Position numbers and translations under genes: made by a program
DNA from: Chara braunii
Lineage: Eukaryota; Streptophyta; Charophyceae; Charales; Characeae
Assembly: GCA_003427395.1 (NCBI GenBank)
Contig: BFEA01000012.1
Span: 5,300,485 to 5,332,432 of the forward strand
Direction of reading: 5' to 3'
DNA length: 31,948 bases
In this document: positions 23,501 to 31,948 of the stretch, in pieces
How positions within the stretch are numbered: the stretch's first letter is position 1
Layout of the letters: each line of letters begins with the position of its first letter
Notes under the pieces: generated by a model
The model's input: the letters and a program-made list of their open reading frames with translations, nothing else
Databases searched by the model: none
Told to the model about the DNA's origin: nothing

Positions 23501-26500
23501 GCACTCTCAAGGAGGTGACTTAATGGGAGCCATATTGTCAAAGCGGAGAGTTAGCGATAACTTGATTGACAAAATTGCAGCTGATCTTGTGTATTCTCAG
23601 CGGCTTGCATATTTCGAGGCAAATCTGGGTTCAGCACCGGATTATACATTGTCGAGGTGTTTGCTGTTCGCTGAAAGCAAGGGTTTGCAAAGACTTTGTG
23701 TGCCACAAGAATTGAGGGTGAACGTGCTTGGCAAATGCCACGACACTCAAAGACATTTGGGCTTCAAGATCTTTATGAGATTAGCAGAGCGTTTCCATTG
23801 GCCTTTCATAAGGAATGATGCAGCGGAATATGTGAATACCTGCGCTGTTTGCCAGCGAGCATAAAGCCGAAGTAATGAACTGTGTGGGGTTCTGCAATGG
23901 TTGCCTATACCGAGAAGGCCCGAGCATTCAATCTCCATGGACTTCATGAGTGGGCTGCCAGTGTCAAAGGATAGAAACGACATGCTGTTTGTCATATTGA
24001 CCAATTTTCCAAGTTTATTAGGTTAATACCTATGCAAAAATGACATTCTTCAGCAAAGGAAGTGGCCGAGTTATTCTGGGACCATTGGTGCTCAGAATTC
24101 GGGTTCCCAAAGGAGATCCGTGGCAACAGGGATTCTCGGTTTACTAGTGAAATGTGGGGCAATCTGATGGAGCTTGTTGGTATAGAATTCAAGATGAGTT
24201 CTGCCAATCAGACTGAACGCATGAACCACACCGTTCAGCAGGTGCTGCGTCACCTAATCAGGCCTGACCAAATTGACTGGGATCGAAAACTGGCTAAGGT
24301 GCCACCACGTTGACATCTAATGCTCTTCATTTTGAATGAAAGCCGCGTGCACCAGTTGATTTCTGGTTCCAGATCGGCAGCAGAAGTATCCTCCTGGAAC
24401 AACAGAGTTCATCATGCAGTTCGCCGATGAACTGTGTCAGGCCATCAAGGACATGCAGAAGGTGCAGGAACATATGGTTGCTGAAGCCAATCGACACCAC
24501 AGACCTTCGCCATTCGAAGAGGGAGATTTCGTCTGGGTCAGCATGGTTGAGTTTGCATAAGAGGAAGTAATATCCAGAAAACTTCTGCCGAAGTGGTGTG
24601 GGCCTTGGGAGATATTGAAGGTGATTGGGGACAACGGGATGGGGCCATCTTACCGGATTGATGTGCCACCCTACCTGAGAACGTGCCCTGTTTTCTATGC
24701 TTCCATATTGATGCCGGACACGCATCCAACCTCAAGTGTAGTGCATCCACCCACCATGGATGGAAGGGCAGATGTCGAGAAGATTGTTGATCACCGATAT
24801 GTACGGAGACCAAGAGGGAGACTTACAGAGTGAAGTTCCAATATTACCCAGAAGAGGAAGAAGATGAGTGGGTCGACAGAAGTACTCTGATGGCGACGGC
24901 ACCTCGAATTGTAGCAGATTATGAGAGAAGCCTCCAACAGTAAAGGAGAAGAAGAGGATGACTTCAGTCCGAGCTACTGTATATTTTGTATACTATATGT
25001 TTTTATTATTCATGGAATCCAATCTCAGTTTACAGACTCGTTAATAGGTTCTCAAGGGATTTCGAACTGAGGCGGCGGGAGTGTTGGGCTCATGGGATCT
25101 GAACCCGAGACCTGGCCCAAGTGTGAAGCAAAGAAAAACAAATTGTGTTTGTTTTTGTTTTTGAAGGTTGCAGCCAATCAGATTTGATCCTCGGACCTCC
25201 AAGTAAGCATACTGTTAGCTGATCTTGGACGCATAGGATCCTATAGGATCCAGACCTCTAAAGTTCTCTAGGCCAGAGCCCGGTAGGACCCTGTAGGCCC
25301 AGGCAAAATTGGCATAGCAAAAAATGAGGAGCTAGGACTACAGTTCATTCATTTTAGTCCGTGTTTTTGGTGGAGCGAAGAGAAGCAGCAGCAGTCCCAA
25401 TCTTGGCAGCTGAAGGAGAGGGTTGGGGTGCAGCCATAGTCAGTGTGTTGTGGCTCTCTACTGGACGGTTTCGAGTGCCGTTTGTTGCAGACTGCTCAGT
25501 GCAACCTGGCCCTCAAGTCAACGCCACCTTTTTTTTTATTATCAAGTGGGCTGGTGTGATTGTTCAATGTGAGGTTGGTGTAAAGATTTTCTCCAATTGC
25601 CATCTTCAAGATTGGTCTTCAATTCAGTTTTGCTTGAATGCTGCGCATAGAAGTTGAAGTTTGTTAAATTTTCTAACAGATAGACATTGCTGATTACTGT
25701 CGGATCCTTCTCAACGCAGTGACTGGGCAATTGACACTTTTGGACATCAAGTCGCATGAAGTAGTTGACTCTGGGTTAATCCCCTGTTGGAGTCAAAGAA
25801 AGTGACAATATCTACTAGTACAGATTTAGGGTTCAGGGCTTACGGTTCACAGTTTAGAGTCTCATCCATTCGTGGATTCTAAACCGTCAACCGTAAACTG
25901 TAAACCGCCAAAAAATGAAAACCACCGAAAACCGTAAACCGTAAACCCTGAGCCCTGAACCCTAAAGGTCTGAAGAGCAATCTGAAGGTGGCAAACTATG
26001 GGGGCAATGGTATCGTGTATAAGTGCAGGAGAAAGAAACAATTGACGAATAACTGAACCAGGAAACGAACTGGTGAAAATGAGGACACATGAATAGTGGG
26101 GAGAAAAGGAGCTCCAGATAGTGTCGTTGCTATACTGTCCTTGTGTTTCACGCATGAGAAAAAAGCTGGGGAAAAGGGAGGAAGAGGAGAGCACTGCATG
26201 TCGCCGTTCTATCTACTAGCTATGGAGATCTGTCCTCATCTATGCTTGCACAAATGGCAACATGGAAGCCCCCTTTTTCTCTTGGATACTAGTTGTTAGT
26301 ATATTAGTGAATATCACAATAGATGTGTACATTATATGCAACAAGTTAGGACAGTGTGATTATCGTTCTTGGCCAGGCTATCGGATTGAATTCTTTGTCT
26401 TATGAATGATGAACACACCATGTTTGATCAGGAAGAAGACACGTGTTAACCTTATTGCAAGACTTCATCTGGTCGACTTGTGAGAGACCCGAGGAACTGT

Positions 26501-29500
26501 GCTCATATTCATACTTATCATCTGATGACAGGGGAACGGTTATGTTCTGCTTGACAAAAATATGAATAGAGATCTCCCAGAAATATATGGAGAAGTCTCT
26601 GAAGGTTGTTGAAAAGTTTTAAGATGTCCCTTCAGAAGGATTCCATCACATGGTGCTGACAAAGATGCGCATGGAGGTGACTGATCTCCAAAAGGTCGTA
26701 TCTTTTGCTAGGTCTCTCAAAGATTAGCAACAGATAGAGGAGACGGAGGCGGCAAATGGTGCAGCAGCTGTGTGTGGGGAGTAATGCATGTGTGCCTGGG
26801 AAGGGGTGATGGAGGAGTGCAACCATTTTAGATGAATTTGCACTTATGCCATGCTCTGGTTTGTGCTCTTCTGGTTGACAGATTGGAGAACTGCCACCGG
26901 AGGCGGGAGTTATACCTCGTGCGATTCAGCAGATATTTGACACCCTGGAAAGTGCAAGTGCGGAGTACAGCGTGAAGGTGACTTTTCTAGAGCTGTATAA
27001 CGAAGAGATTACTGATCTGCTTGCGCCAGAGGAGGTTATCGTCATTAAGGGTCCTGGCTTGGAAGAACGGCAGAAGAAGCCCCTTGCTCTCATGGAGGAT
27101 GGAAAGGGAGGAGTGCTTGTCAGGGGGCTGGAAGAGGAGATCGTGAAGAATGCCTCTGAAATTTACACATTGCTGGATAGAGGATCGGCAAAGAGGCGAA
27201 CTGCGGAGACTTTACTTAATAAGCAGTCAAGGTGTGTTAAATGTGGTTTTCCTTTCATCTGCGTTGTGTACTCCTGCCCGTTACCGTCTTCACCCAAAAT
27301 ACGGCTCGGGCGTTACATTCAACTTCCCCTAAAACAGTTATTAACTCAACTTTATCTGAATATAACGCCGCTTCAAATATGACGCCCTGGTGTTATGTTT
27401 GAACAGAGATCCCGGGCGTTATGTTTGAACGTGGCATGGGTACGATGGCATGGAAGGGGCATGATGTTTAAAGGGGGTTGAAAAGAGTCGTAACCTCAAC
27501 GGGTGTGCTTTGATTGTACTTTTTGTATTTGTTTTGTTTTTTAGTCTTCAAATAAATAAGGAATTCTGAAGTCACCCTGAGCCAAAAGTTGTTTGCATTG
27601 GAATTCTGCAGAACATATTTCTTTTTACATAATGTTTTGATTAAAAAGAAAATGGAGTATCACCGAAGTTGCTACAAGTTACTGAATATAAGGCCCGAGT
27701 GATATTTTCCCGTGAAGATGATAGTTCGTAGCTTACGTGCAATGCTTGCTGCGTGGATACGTTGCCTGGCGATAAATTGTTCTGCATAACCATACTCTTG
27801 TTATGCCCTCTCTGTCGTGTTGCCTCTGCCAGTGCCTTCATTTGATGCTGATCTCGAGAAAGAAGGAAGTAATTCAAATGCAAGTTTTTTTGCAGTATCA
27901 TGTGATTCGATCTCGATTCGGGCTTATGCCCTGTTCATCAACAGTTACATGTGTGTACCATTGGGCTGCTAGAAGCGACCATTGTTTGCGTACATTCTGC
28001 TGGTAGAAACTAGCATTGATTGTGTGCATTAGGCTGGTAGAAGCTAGCGTTGATTGTGCACATTGGGCTGGTAGAAGCATTGATTACCCTTTTTTTCCGA
28101 GTAGACGTTTTGGTTTGGCAGAGTCTACATGCTGTACAATGTCTCTGCATCGATTATCAATGACCCTTGCCCACACCTGGATTATTGCCCTGAAAAAGAA
28201 TCCTTGTTCTGAATGATTGCCGGTCTGATTGTTGTACACTGTGTTGTTTTGTGTTGCCTTGTCATTGNGAGATCAGTCGTTCGCATTCTGTGTTCTCCAT
28301 TACTATTCACATCAAGGAATCAACACCGGAAGGGGAAGAGCTGATTAAATGTGGAAAGCTTAACCTTGTTGACCTTGCTGGATCAGAGAACATTTCACGC
28401 TCTGGAGCAAGAGACGTAAGTGGCATGTCATGTGAGCTCATTCCTTCCTCTCCTCCTTGCACCCCTCCAATTTACCCAGGTCATCTGGCAGACTTTTGTG
28501 GCAGAGGCAGTCCTGTGCTGGCCCGTAATCATTACCTGATGCGATTGCAAAGCTGGATGGATATATGATGGTTATGGCGGGGGTTCTCCTGTGTTTTCCC
28601 CTATTACACTCAGTTGGGCTGTGTTGCAGCACCATCAGCCAAGTGTTACGATTGGTGGAAATCAGGATTGCATGGACTTCCCCGAGCAACTTAGTTATCT
28701 TGCCGAAATGTTTGGACCCTGCATGTCCAGCTTGTGAAGCGGGATCACCACCTTTCGTGGGCGTCCTATGTTCAGCAAACAATCATTGTTCTTACATGCT
28801 GTCGTTCCACAACCAGAAAGAGGCGTAAATGCAACATCTGTGTTTGACTATCAGACCAATTAGTGGAGATTAGGATTGTTTTGTGTTTGCAATGCGTATC
28901 TCTTGACCACTGGTCTTCGTCGTCTTGAATTGGGATACGAAATTGGAATGACTCATTGCCAACCCCACTTTTCATGAATGCCAGGGAAGAGCACGCGAGG
29001 CGGGTGAGATTAACAAGAGCCTGCTAACACTAGGCCGTGTGATAACGGCATTGGTGGAGCATCTCGGACATATTCCTTACAGGTATGCCCCACTGTGAGC
29101 TGTGGCCAATCCAATCCGCTTCTGTTTTGTCTGTTGCTTCAAGTATGGTTATCAGCTGTCTGGACAGTGTTTGCTTGCTGGTTTGTTTCTTGCTGAAAAA
29201 GTGTGGAAGTTCTTACTGTTAGCTGGGCGATGCATGCATGGTGATCTCTGTGTCTACAGGGACAGCAAGCTCACAAGGTTGTTGCGGGACTCACTAGGCG
29301 GGAGAACGAAGACGTGCATCATTGCTACTGTTTCTCCTACAGTACAGTGCTTGGAAGAGACTTTGAGCACACTGGATTATGCTCATCGAGCGAAACATAT
29401 AAAGAACAAGCCAGAGGTAAGTCAGAATTGATGGTGTCTTTTGATTTTGGTCGCTCGCACTTCCCATTGTTCGGATACGGTTGGGTTGTACTTGAATGTA

Positions 29501-31346
29501 TACTGTACACTCATCCTGAGACATGGTAAATCCTCACATGATTTATTATATATGATTGATTTGTTGAGGTAGATGTGTGTGAAGTGTTCTGGCTGCACGA
29601 AGTGAAAAGCCATTACAAGTACTGTGGTGATGAGACAGCTTAGTACAGTGTGCTAGTGAAGAATATAATAGGGGTTAGAGAACTAGGCCTGGACTCCACT
29701 GGACTACTTGTGGGTCTAGGTTCCGACATCTAACGGCCCTTTTGTAGAGCTGAAAGCCGAGTCTTACCACATGTTATGGCCTGTTATATCTGTCTGCAAA
29801 GATTGAGACGTAGTGCTGTCGTGCCTAAATCTTAGACTAGTTTGCTGTTGGTGGTGGTTGTTGGATTGGTTATGTCCCGACTGTGGGCATTGAAAAGCCA
29901 TTAGTAGTAAGTTCGGTGATGACAAGGGAACTTAGTTCTCATGTCCAAGTGCAGAATTTAATAGGCGGTAGAGAATTAGGGCTGGAGTCCACTGGACTAT
30001 TTCTGGGTCTAGGTTCGGACATCGAACGGCCTTTTGCAGAGCTGAGTCTTACAAGATTGTGTGGCCCGCCAGATCTGTTGACAAAGGTCTAGACGTAGTC
30101 CTGTGGGGCCTAACTGTAAGACTACCGTCTTCACCTGAAACTTACACCCGGGCGTTTTATACAAATACAACGTCCGGTGGGTGTTATCTTTGTTTATAAC
30201 GCCCGGGCGTTGTATTTAGTAAATTGGTGGCAACTTCGGTGGGGCCCCAAATTAGGGGGGGGAAATCAAAAAATTCTGTAAAGAAAGTATGTTGTCTAGA
30301 ATTGCAATTCAACCAAATTTTGGCTGGGGTTCACTTCAGAATTCCTTATAAATTCGGAAATAAAAAAGAGAACAAAAATTCAAACCAAAACATACCCCTT
30401 GGAGGTCAAAGCCCCTTTCAGCCCCCTTTAAAACCCATGTACACCCGTCTTCCCCCCCTTTAAAACCCATGTACACTCTGTCTGCAAACCACTCTTTCCG
30501 TGGGACATTCAAATATAGTGCCCAGGCGTTGTATTCAAATGTAATGTCCGGGTGTTATATTCGAAGGGGCATTCTAGTCCCAAAAAAAAAGAGTAAAAAC
30601 AAAAATCTGATTTTTTAAGGGTAAGTTGAATAAACGCCCAGGCGTTATTTTTGGGTGAAGACGGTAGTTTTGCGGTTGGCGGTGGTCGTGATGGTTATGC
30701 TTCTTCTACAATATTTTTGGTCTGGCTTTGGATTGACTTGATTAGTTGATCTTTTGCAGGTAAACCAGAAGATGACGAAGAGTGCTCTGATTAAAGACAT
30801 GAACTCAGAGATTGACCGGCTTAAGTCAGGTAAGCGTGCTTGATCTGGATGGAAGGGCCAATAAGCAACTTGAATGAGTTGTCATGGAGTAGGCAACATT
30901 TTGTTCTAGTGCATATGTAAATCTGAATCTAGTGTCCAGATCATAATTTTAAATGGGCCTCAATGTCGGTGAAGGAAGGCTGGCAAAATGCACTGAACAT
31001 ATTGATTCGTTAATCAGCCCTTGTCCTGGTAGCTCATAATTGTAAATGGGGTTGTTGGGAGGTTATAGGTTCGGCTCAGAGAACGTCTCAAAGTCACCCT
31101 TCTCAGAATGTCCTTTGTGCTAGTTGGCCCTGCTAGTAGGGGAGTCTCCACGGTGCGGGTGGTTGTGCTCTGGCACGGTCAAGCTGAGTTAAAGATGGTC
31201 CAGCCCAGGCATTGATGATAATATCCTGCGTGGTCTAACTAATCCGCTATTCGTTTTACATGATGACAGAGTTGTATGCATGCCGTGAGCGGAATGGCGT
31301 TTACATACCAAAAGACCGTTACTTCCAGGAGGAGGCAGAGCGAAAG
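13464..31346 (+). CDS. Plant kinesin-5 (BimC/Eg5-type) motor protein, 5' part, nine exons
   Basis: Join 13464-13522, 15236-15365, 16799-16957, 26882-27231, 28277-28415, 28985-29082, 29260-29416, 30760-30829, 31270-31346. This gives 413 codons without a stop, and all introns are GT-AG. Kinesin-5 is a homotetrameric plus-end-directed motor that crosslinks and slides antiparallel microtubules in spindle and phragmoplast. The start [20 protein letters not shown] matches the short N-terminus of land-plant kinesin-5. Motifs: P-loop GQTGTGKT (residues 98-105), switch I NKQSSRSH (229-236), switch II DLAGSE (265-270), [13 protein letters not shown] near 308-319, and neck start NKPEVNQKM near 361-369. 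The kinesin-5 signature [19 protein letters not shown] is also present. The family is about 1000 residues long, so the stalk and tail lie beyond the window. No key motor residue is missing. Confidence 0.95.
14098..14527. repeat. (AC)n-(AG)n microsatellite with 245-base assembly gap
   Basis: Lies in kinesin intron 1. (AC)n runs from about 14098 to 14148, then (AG)n to 14203. N fills 14204-14448, and (AG)n resumes at 14449-14527. The true repeat length is unknown. Frames with long X runs here are meaningless. Confidence 0.98.
15236..15365 (+). CDS. Kinesin-5 exon 2
   Basis: Completes R20 and encodes residues 21-63, from [15 protein letters not shown] to DRTFTFDK. Acceptor ATCAG, donor GTAAAT, ends in phase 0. 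Confidence 0.93.
15680..16620 (+). repeat. Purine-rich (GGGAGA-type) tract in kinesin intron 2
   Basis: About 900 bases of strongly A/G-biased + strand with GAGAGG, GGGAGG and GGAGAGA units and few pyrimidine runs. No conserved frame. It is the mirror in composition of the C/T-rich tract at 11500-12420. Confidence 0.8.
16799..16957 (+). CDS. Kinesin-5 exon 3 (P-loop)
   Basis: Encodes residues 64-116, [14 protein letters not shown] through the ATP-binding P-loop GQTGTGKT to GGGRRPK. The acceptor follows a T9 run (TTTCAG) and the donor is GTAAGT. Confidence 0.95.
17286..17310. other. Perfect 10-pair GC hairpin in intron 3
   Basis: GTGGGGCGGC (17286-17295) and GCCGCCCCAC (17301-17310) enclose the loop ACCTG. 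Confidence 0.7.
17455..18333 (+). repeat. Nested tandem duplications in intron 3
   Basis: AGTATCCATC(C/T)GCTCTTCT occurs near 17456 and 17849, each followed by similar sequence. CTGAGAAGAT blocks recur at 17751, 18077 and 18254. Inside the first unit a 99-base block starting AGGAGTGGAGAGCGTA is duplicated (17515 and 17614). The copies are clearly diverged, so the array is old. Confidence 0.75.
18320..18381 (+). mobile_element. Very short retroposon insertion
   Basis: The direct repeats GAGCATTGCGTTCA (18320-18333) and GAGCATTCCGTTCA (18368-18381) flank a 34-base body ending in A10. This is the layout of a strongly 5'-truncated, target-primed insertion. Confidence 0.55.
18529..18658. repeat. 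38-base direct repeat joined by a hairpin
   Basis: The 38 bases at 18529-18566 recur exactly at 18621-18658. Between them, CTGAATCTAGA (18592-18602) and TCTAGATTCAG (18613-18623) form a perfect 11-pair stem with a 10-base loop. The stem's right arm overlaps the start of the second repeat. Confidence 0.8.
18659..20233. other. Unrecognised intron 3 sequence
   Basis: I see no gene, exon or element I can name. There is a T15 run near 19723-19738 and a (TTG)n run near 19381-19399. Confidence 0.5.
20234..20283 (+). mobile_element. Tail-only retroposon insertion
   Basis: The 15-base direct repeats GAATCTGCAACACAA (20234-20248 and 20269-20283) flank only 20 bases of A/G with no element body. Confidence 0.6.
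20646..21475 (+). repeat. 5' LTR (830 bp) with three tandem 137-base units
   Basis: Starts TGTTGGGCTCA and ends GAACA, matching the 3' LTR along its length. A 137-base unit containing GAGCAGCAGGGCCAATCTTG repeats at anchors 20906, 21043 and 21180; the 3' LTR has it once. Confidence 0.88.
21477..21488 (+). other. Primer-binding site, initiator tRNA-Met
   Basis: TGGTATCAGAGC, one base after the 5' LTR. It is complementary to the 3' end of plant initiator tRNA-Met, the usual primer for these elements. Confidence 0.85.
22010..22916 (+). pseudogene. Chromovirus gag remnant
   Basis: A 22013-22276 frame ends in [20 protein letters not shown] and GQLDYYEL, a typical gag segment of plant Ty3/Gypsy elements. 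Later pieces in shifted frames include [23 protein letters not shown] and the 22650-22916 frame. A small duplication of CCCTGGTTGCGCACCATGAA (22210 and 22258) lies at the first break. No zinc knuckle is evident. It would have encoded the capsid-like particle protein. Confidence 0.65.
23280..24950 (+). pseudogene. Chromovirus pol remnant: RNase H end, integrase, chromodomain
   Basis: The RNase H end reads [19 protein letters not shown] with [10 protein letters not shown], then VADALSRR in another frame (to about 23516). Integrase follows: an HHCC finger (HDTQRH near 23740, CAVC near 23845), SMDFMSGLP, and NRDSRFTS near 24125. Then comes [10 protein letters not shown], where about six residues normally between N and Q (HPQTDG-like) are deleted. 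The C-terminal part has [19 protein letters not shown] chromodomain starts at about 24770 ([16 protein letters not shown]) and finishes in a different frame ([18 protein letters not shown]) after a shift near 24830. The product would cut, insert and target the element DNA; this copy cannot. Confidence 0.85.
25069..25081 (+). other. Polypurine tract
   Basis: GAGGCGGCGGGAG directly before the 3' LTR, the expected plus-strand primer site. Confidence 0.7.
25082..25678 (+). repeat. 3' LTR (597 bp)
   Basis: Starts TGTTGGGCTCA and ends TAACA. It has a single copy of the 137-base unit and an insertion-like segment near 25230-25280 not seen in the 5' LTR. Confidence 0.88.
25825..25966. repeat. Fold-back repeat with 16-base perfect arms
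   Basis: TTTAGGGTTCAGGGCT (25825-25840) is exactly complementary to 25951-25966. The interior has several CCGTAAAC-type repeats and a second partial palindrome (TTTAGAGTC/GATTCTAAA). The left arm holds one TTTAGGG, the plant telomere unit, but no array. Confidence 0.8.
25967..26881. other. Unrecognised 3' end of intron 3
   Basis: No exon or named element. A short stretch near 26620-26740 reads like decayed coding sequence ([20 protein letters not shown]) but matches nothing I can name. Confidence 0.4.
26882..27231 (+). CDS. Kinesin-5 exon 4
   Basis: Encodes residues 117-232, [15 protein letters not shown] to NKQS, plus two bases of codon 233. It contains [19 protein letters not shown] and the kinesin-5-specific [19 protein letters not shown]. 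It joins exon 3 in frame across the 9924-base intron. Donor GTGTGT. Confidence 0.95.
27282..27723 (-). mobile_element. TA-flanked inverted-repeat element, copy A (intron 4)
   Basis: Bounded by TA dinucleotides, with ends CCGTCTTCACCC (27284) and the complement of a diverged CGTGAAGATGA (27711-27721). Several GGGCGTTAT-type motifs lie near the ends. The interior matches the reverse complement of copy B (30123-30666), for example AAGGAATTCTGAAGT and CACCGAAGTTGC. No transposase is present. It is a MITE-like, Tc1/mariner-type candidate on the basis of the TA flanks. Confidence 0.7.
27960..28085 (+). repeat. 34-base minisatellite in intron 4
   Basis: Three and a half units of a sequence like GCTGGTAGAAGCTAGCATTG followed by ATTGTGTGCAT. 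Confidence 0.8.
28277..28415 (+). CDS. Kinesin-5 exon 5 (switch I end and switch II)
   Basis: Completes S233 and encodes residues 234-279, [14 protein letters not shown] to [15 protein letters not shown]. One ambiguous base (N at 28268) lies 9 bases upstream of the exon, in the intron. Donor GTAAGT. Confidence 0.95.
28416..28984 (+). other. Kinesin-5 intron 5
   Basis: GT-AG intron of 569 bases. I see no element in it. Confidence 0.85.
28985..29082 (+). CDS. Kinesin-5 exon 6
   Basis: Encodes residues 280-311, [19 protein letters not shown] to HLGHIPY, and two bases of codon 312. Acceptor GCCAG, donor GTATGC. Confidence 0.95.
29260..29416 (+). CDS. Kinesin-5 exon 7
   Basis: Completes R312 and encodes residues 313-364, [14 protein letters not shown] to AKHIKNKPE, the end of the motor core. 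Acceptor CTACAG, donor GTAAGT. Confidence 0.95.
29604..30122 (+). repeat. Imperfect tandem duplication in intron 7
   Basis: Blocks starting TGAAAAGCCATTA at about 29603 and 29890 are alike for about 230 bases. They share TCCACTGGACTA, GGGTCTAGGTTC and an AACGGCC..TTTTG..GAGCTGA string. The period is about 287 bases. Confidence 0.8.
30123..30666 (+). mobile_element. TA-flanked inverted-repeat element, copy B (intron 7)
   Basis: TA, then CCGTCTTCACCTGAAA at 30125; the far end TTTTGGGTGAAGACGG (ending 30664) is its near-complement, then TA. Both ends carry GCCCGGGCGTT/GCCCAGGCGTT motifs. About 540 bases, A/T-rich inside and non-coding. Confidence 0.75.
30760..30829 (+). CDS. Kinesin-5 exon 8 (neck)
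   Basis: Encodes residues 365-387, [20 protein letters not shown] to LKS, plus one base of codon 388. This is the neck linker and start of the coiled coil. Acceptor TTGCAG, donor GTAAGC. Confidence 0.92.
30830..31269 (+). other. Kinesin-5 intron 8
   Basis: GT-AG intron of 440 bases with no recognised element. Confidence 0.8.
31270..31346 (+). CDS. Kinesin-5 exon 9
   Basis: Completes E388 and encodes residues 389-413, [20 protein letters not shown] to EAERK. The donor is GTACGC. The frame stays open to about 31826, but the residues after K413 are not kinesin-like, so I end the exon here. Confidence 0.88.
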
Positions 31347-31948
31347 GTACGCATTGTATGCTCGCTAAATGAGTCTTTCGGAACTGTATCTTCTATTTAT
31401 CGCCTCCCGAGTCCCAACCCTCTAAAGCCCATCGGCCGCAGGTCCCGTCTTTTTTGGGCTCTGTGCGTGCCGACAGGTTCACTTTGTCCAGGATTTTGCT
31501 GCGTTCGTTGCCTAAGATCTCGAGTTCACATCAGCTTCGTTGATTTCTCAATTCTGCGCCTGTCTGCACCTTCAGTTGTACCTGATTGTAGGTCTTCGGC
31601 CTCCGGGTTCTTTGTACACCTTTGGATAACAGGGCATGCAAACGGACAAATCAGTAGGCGGTGGGTTCTTGGCGTCCGTGGCACTTTCCGAGAGCTTTGC
31701 TCTTGCCACTTTCGGATAAGTGCTGCCGGACGTGTGGCTTGCGGGTTTTCACAGGCCATTGTTTATGGGTGCCAAGGTGTGAATTCGGGCCTCGACCGCA
31801 AGAGCATTTTGAACATAAGGGGATGATTTTCGGCTCCACATGCATTTAGGATGTTGTGCAGTGGAGCGGGCCCTTCTCCAGTCTGCGCCGCATGTTCAAC
31901 CGGTCGGTCTATCCAACCGGTGTAGTGGACGCAGGACCGAATCGAGCA
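31347..31948 (+). other. Start of kinesin-5 intron 9
   Basis: No further kinesin-like coding sequence appears before the window ends. The frame happens to stay open to 31826. Confidence 0.65.

Larger units (their letters stand above)
20646..25678 (+). mobile_element. Degenerate chromovirus (Ty3/Gypsy LTR retrotransposon) in intron 3
   Basis: Layout: 5' LTR, initiator-tRNA-Met primer site, gag remnant, RNase H end, integrase, chromodomain, polypurine tract, 3' LTR. This order and the chromodomain are diagnostic of chromoviruses. Protease and nearly all of the reverse transcriptase are absent: only about 360 bases separate gag-like from RNase H-like sequence. Stops and frameshifts occur throughout. 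It has the same orientation as the host gene. No convincing target-site duplication is seen (ATGAG before, GATAG after). Confidence 0.9.

Noticed and set aside
20641-25683. Five-base target-site duplication for the chromovirus
   Set aside because: The flanks are ATGAG and GATAG, which do not match. Recombination or boundary drift may explain this.
27960-28085. CRISPR-like array
   Set aside because: The units are contiguous 34-base minisatellite repeats without unique spacers, in a eukaryotic intron.
31260-31826. 188-codon frame that reads through the end of kinesin exon 9
   Set aside because: Kinesin similarity stops at K413, exactly where a GTACGC donor lies. The rest has no family resemblance.

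Overview
The window looks like nuclear DNA of a green plant or streptophyte alga. It carries one intron-rich plant-type kinesin-5 gene in a dense background of retrotransposons, MITE-like elements and simple repeats. The kinesin protein is of the land-plant kinesin-5 type, the chromovirus has an initiator-tRNA-Met primer site, and introns reach about 10 kb. A charophyte such as Chara is a plausible guess, but the sequence alone does not prove it.

Layout. Positions 1-170 are probably an assembly artefact: a 132-base LINE fragment followed by a perfect 38-base Nextera mate-pair junction adapter. 171-2843 is gene-free, with (CA)n, (CT)n and (TG)n tracts and an imperfect fold-back element (1758-2821). 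2844-10105 is a full-length but decayed LINE on the minus strand, bounded by a 13-base target-site duplication (12/13 identical). It has a GC-rich 5' leader, an ORF1 with a CCHC zinc knuckle, an ORF2 with endonuclease, reverse transcriptase and a C-terminal zinc finger, and an A-rich tail. 10119-10890 is a mosaic holding pieces of 28S and 18S rRNA 3' ends, interrupted by inserts flanked by inverted repeats and followed by an A-rich tail. 11500-12420 is a long pyrimidine-rich tract.

13464-31346 (+) is the kinesin-5 gene: nine exons giving 413 uninterrupted codons, including the whole motor domain and the neck. The remaining stalk and tail lie beyond the window. Intron 1 holds an (AC)n/(AG)n tract with a 245-N gap. 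Intron 2 is a long purine-rich tract. Intron 3 (9924 bp) holds tandem repeats, a degenerate chromovirus (Ty3/Gypsy LTR element with chromodomain, 20646-25678) and a fold-back repeat. Introns 4 and 7 each carry one copy of the same TA-flanked inverted-repeat element, in opposite orientation.

The gene appears intact, since every exon joins in frame at GT-AG sites. The mobile elements all look dead. Four very short insertions made almost only of A-rich tail, each between 12-15 base direct repeats, suggest frequent aborted target-primed reverse transcription. I did not find a convincing new multi-gene system. The most unusual structures are the rRNA mosaic and these tail-only insertions.
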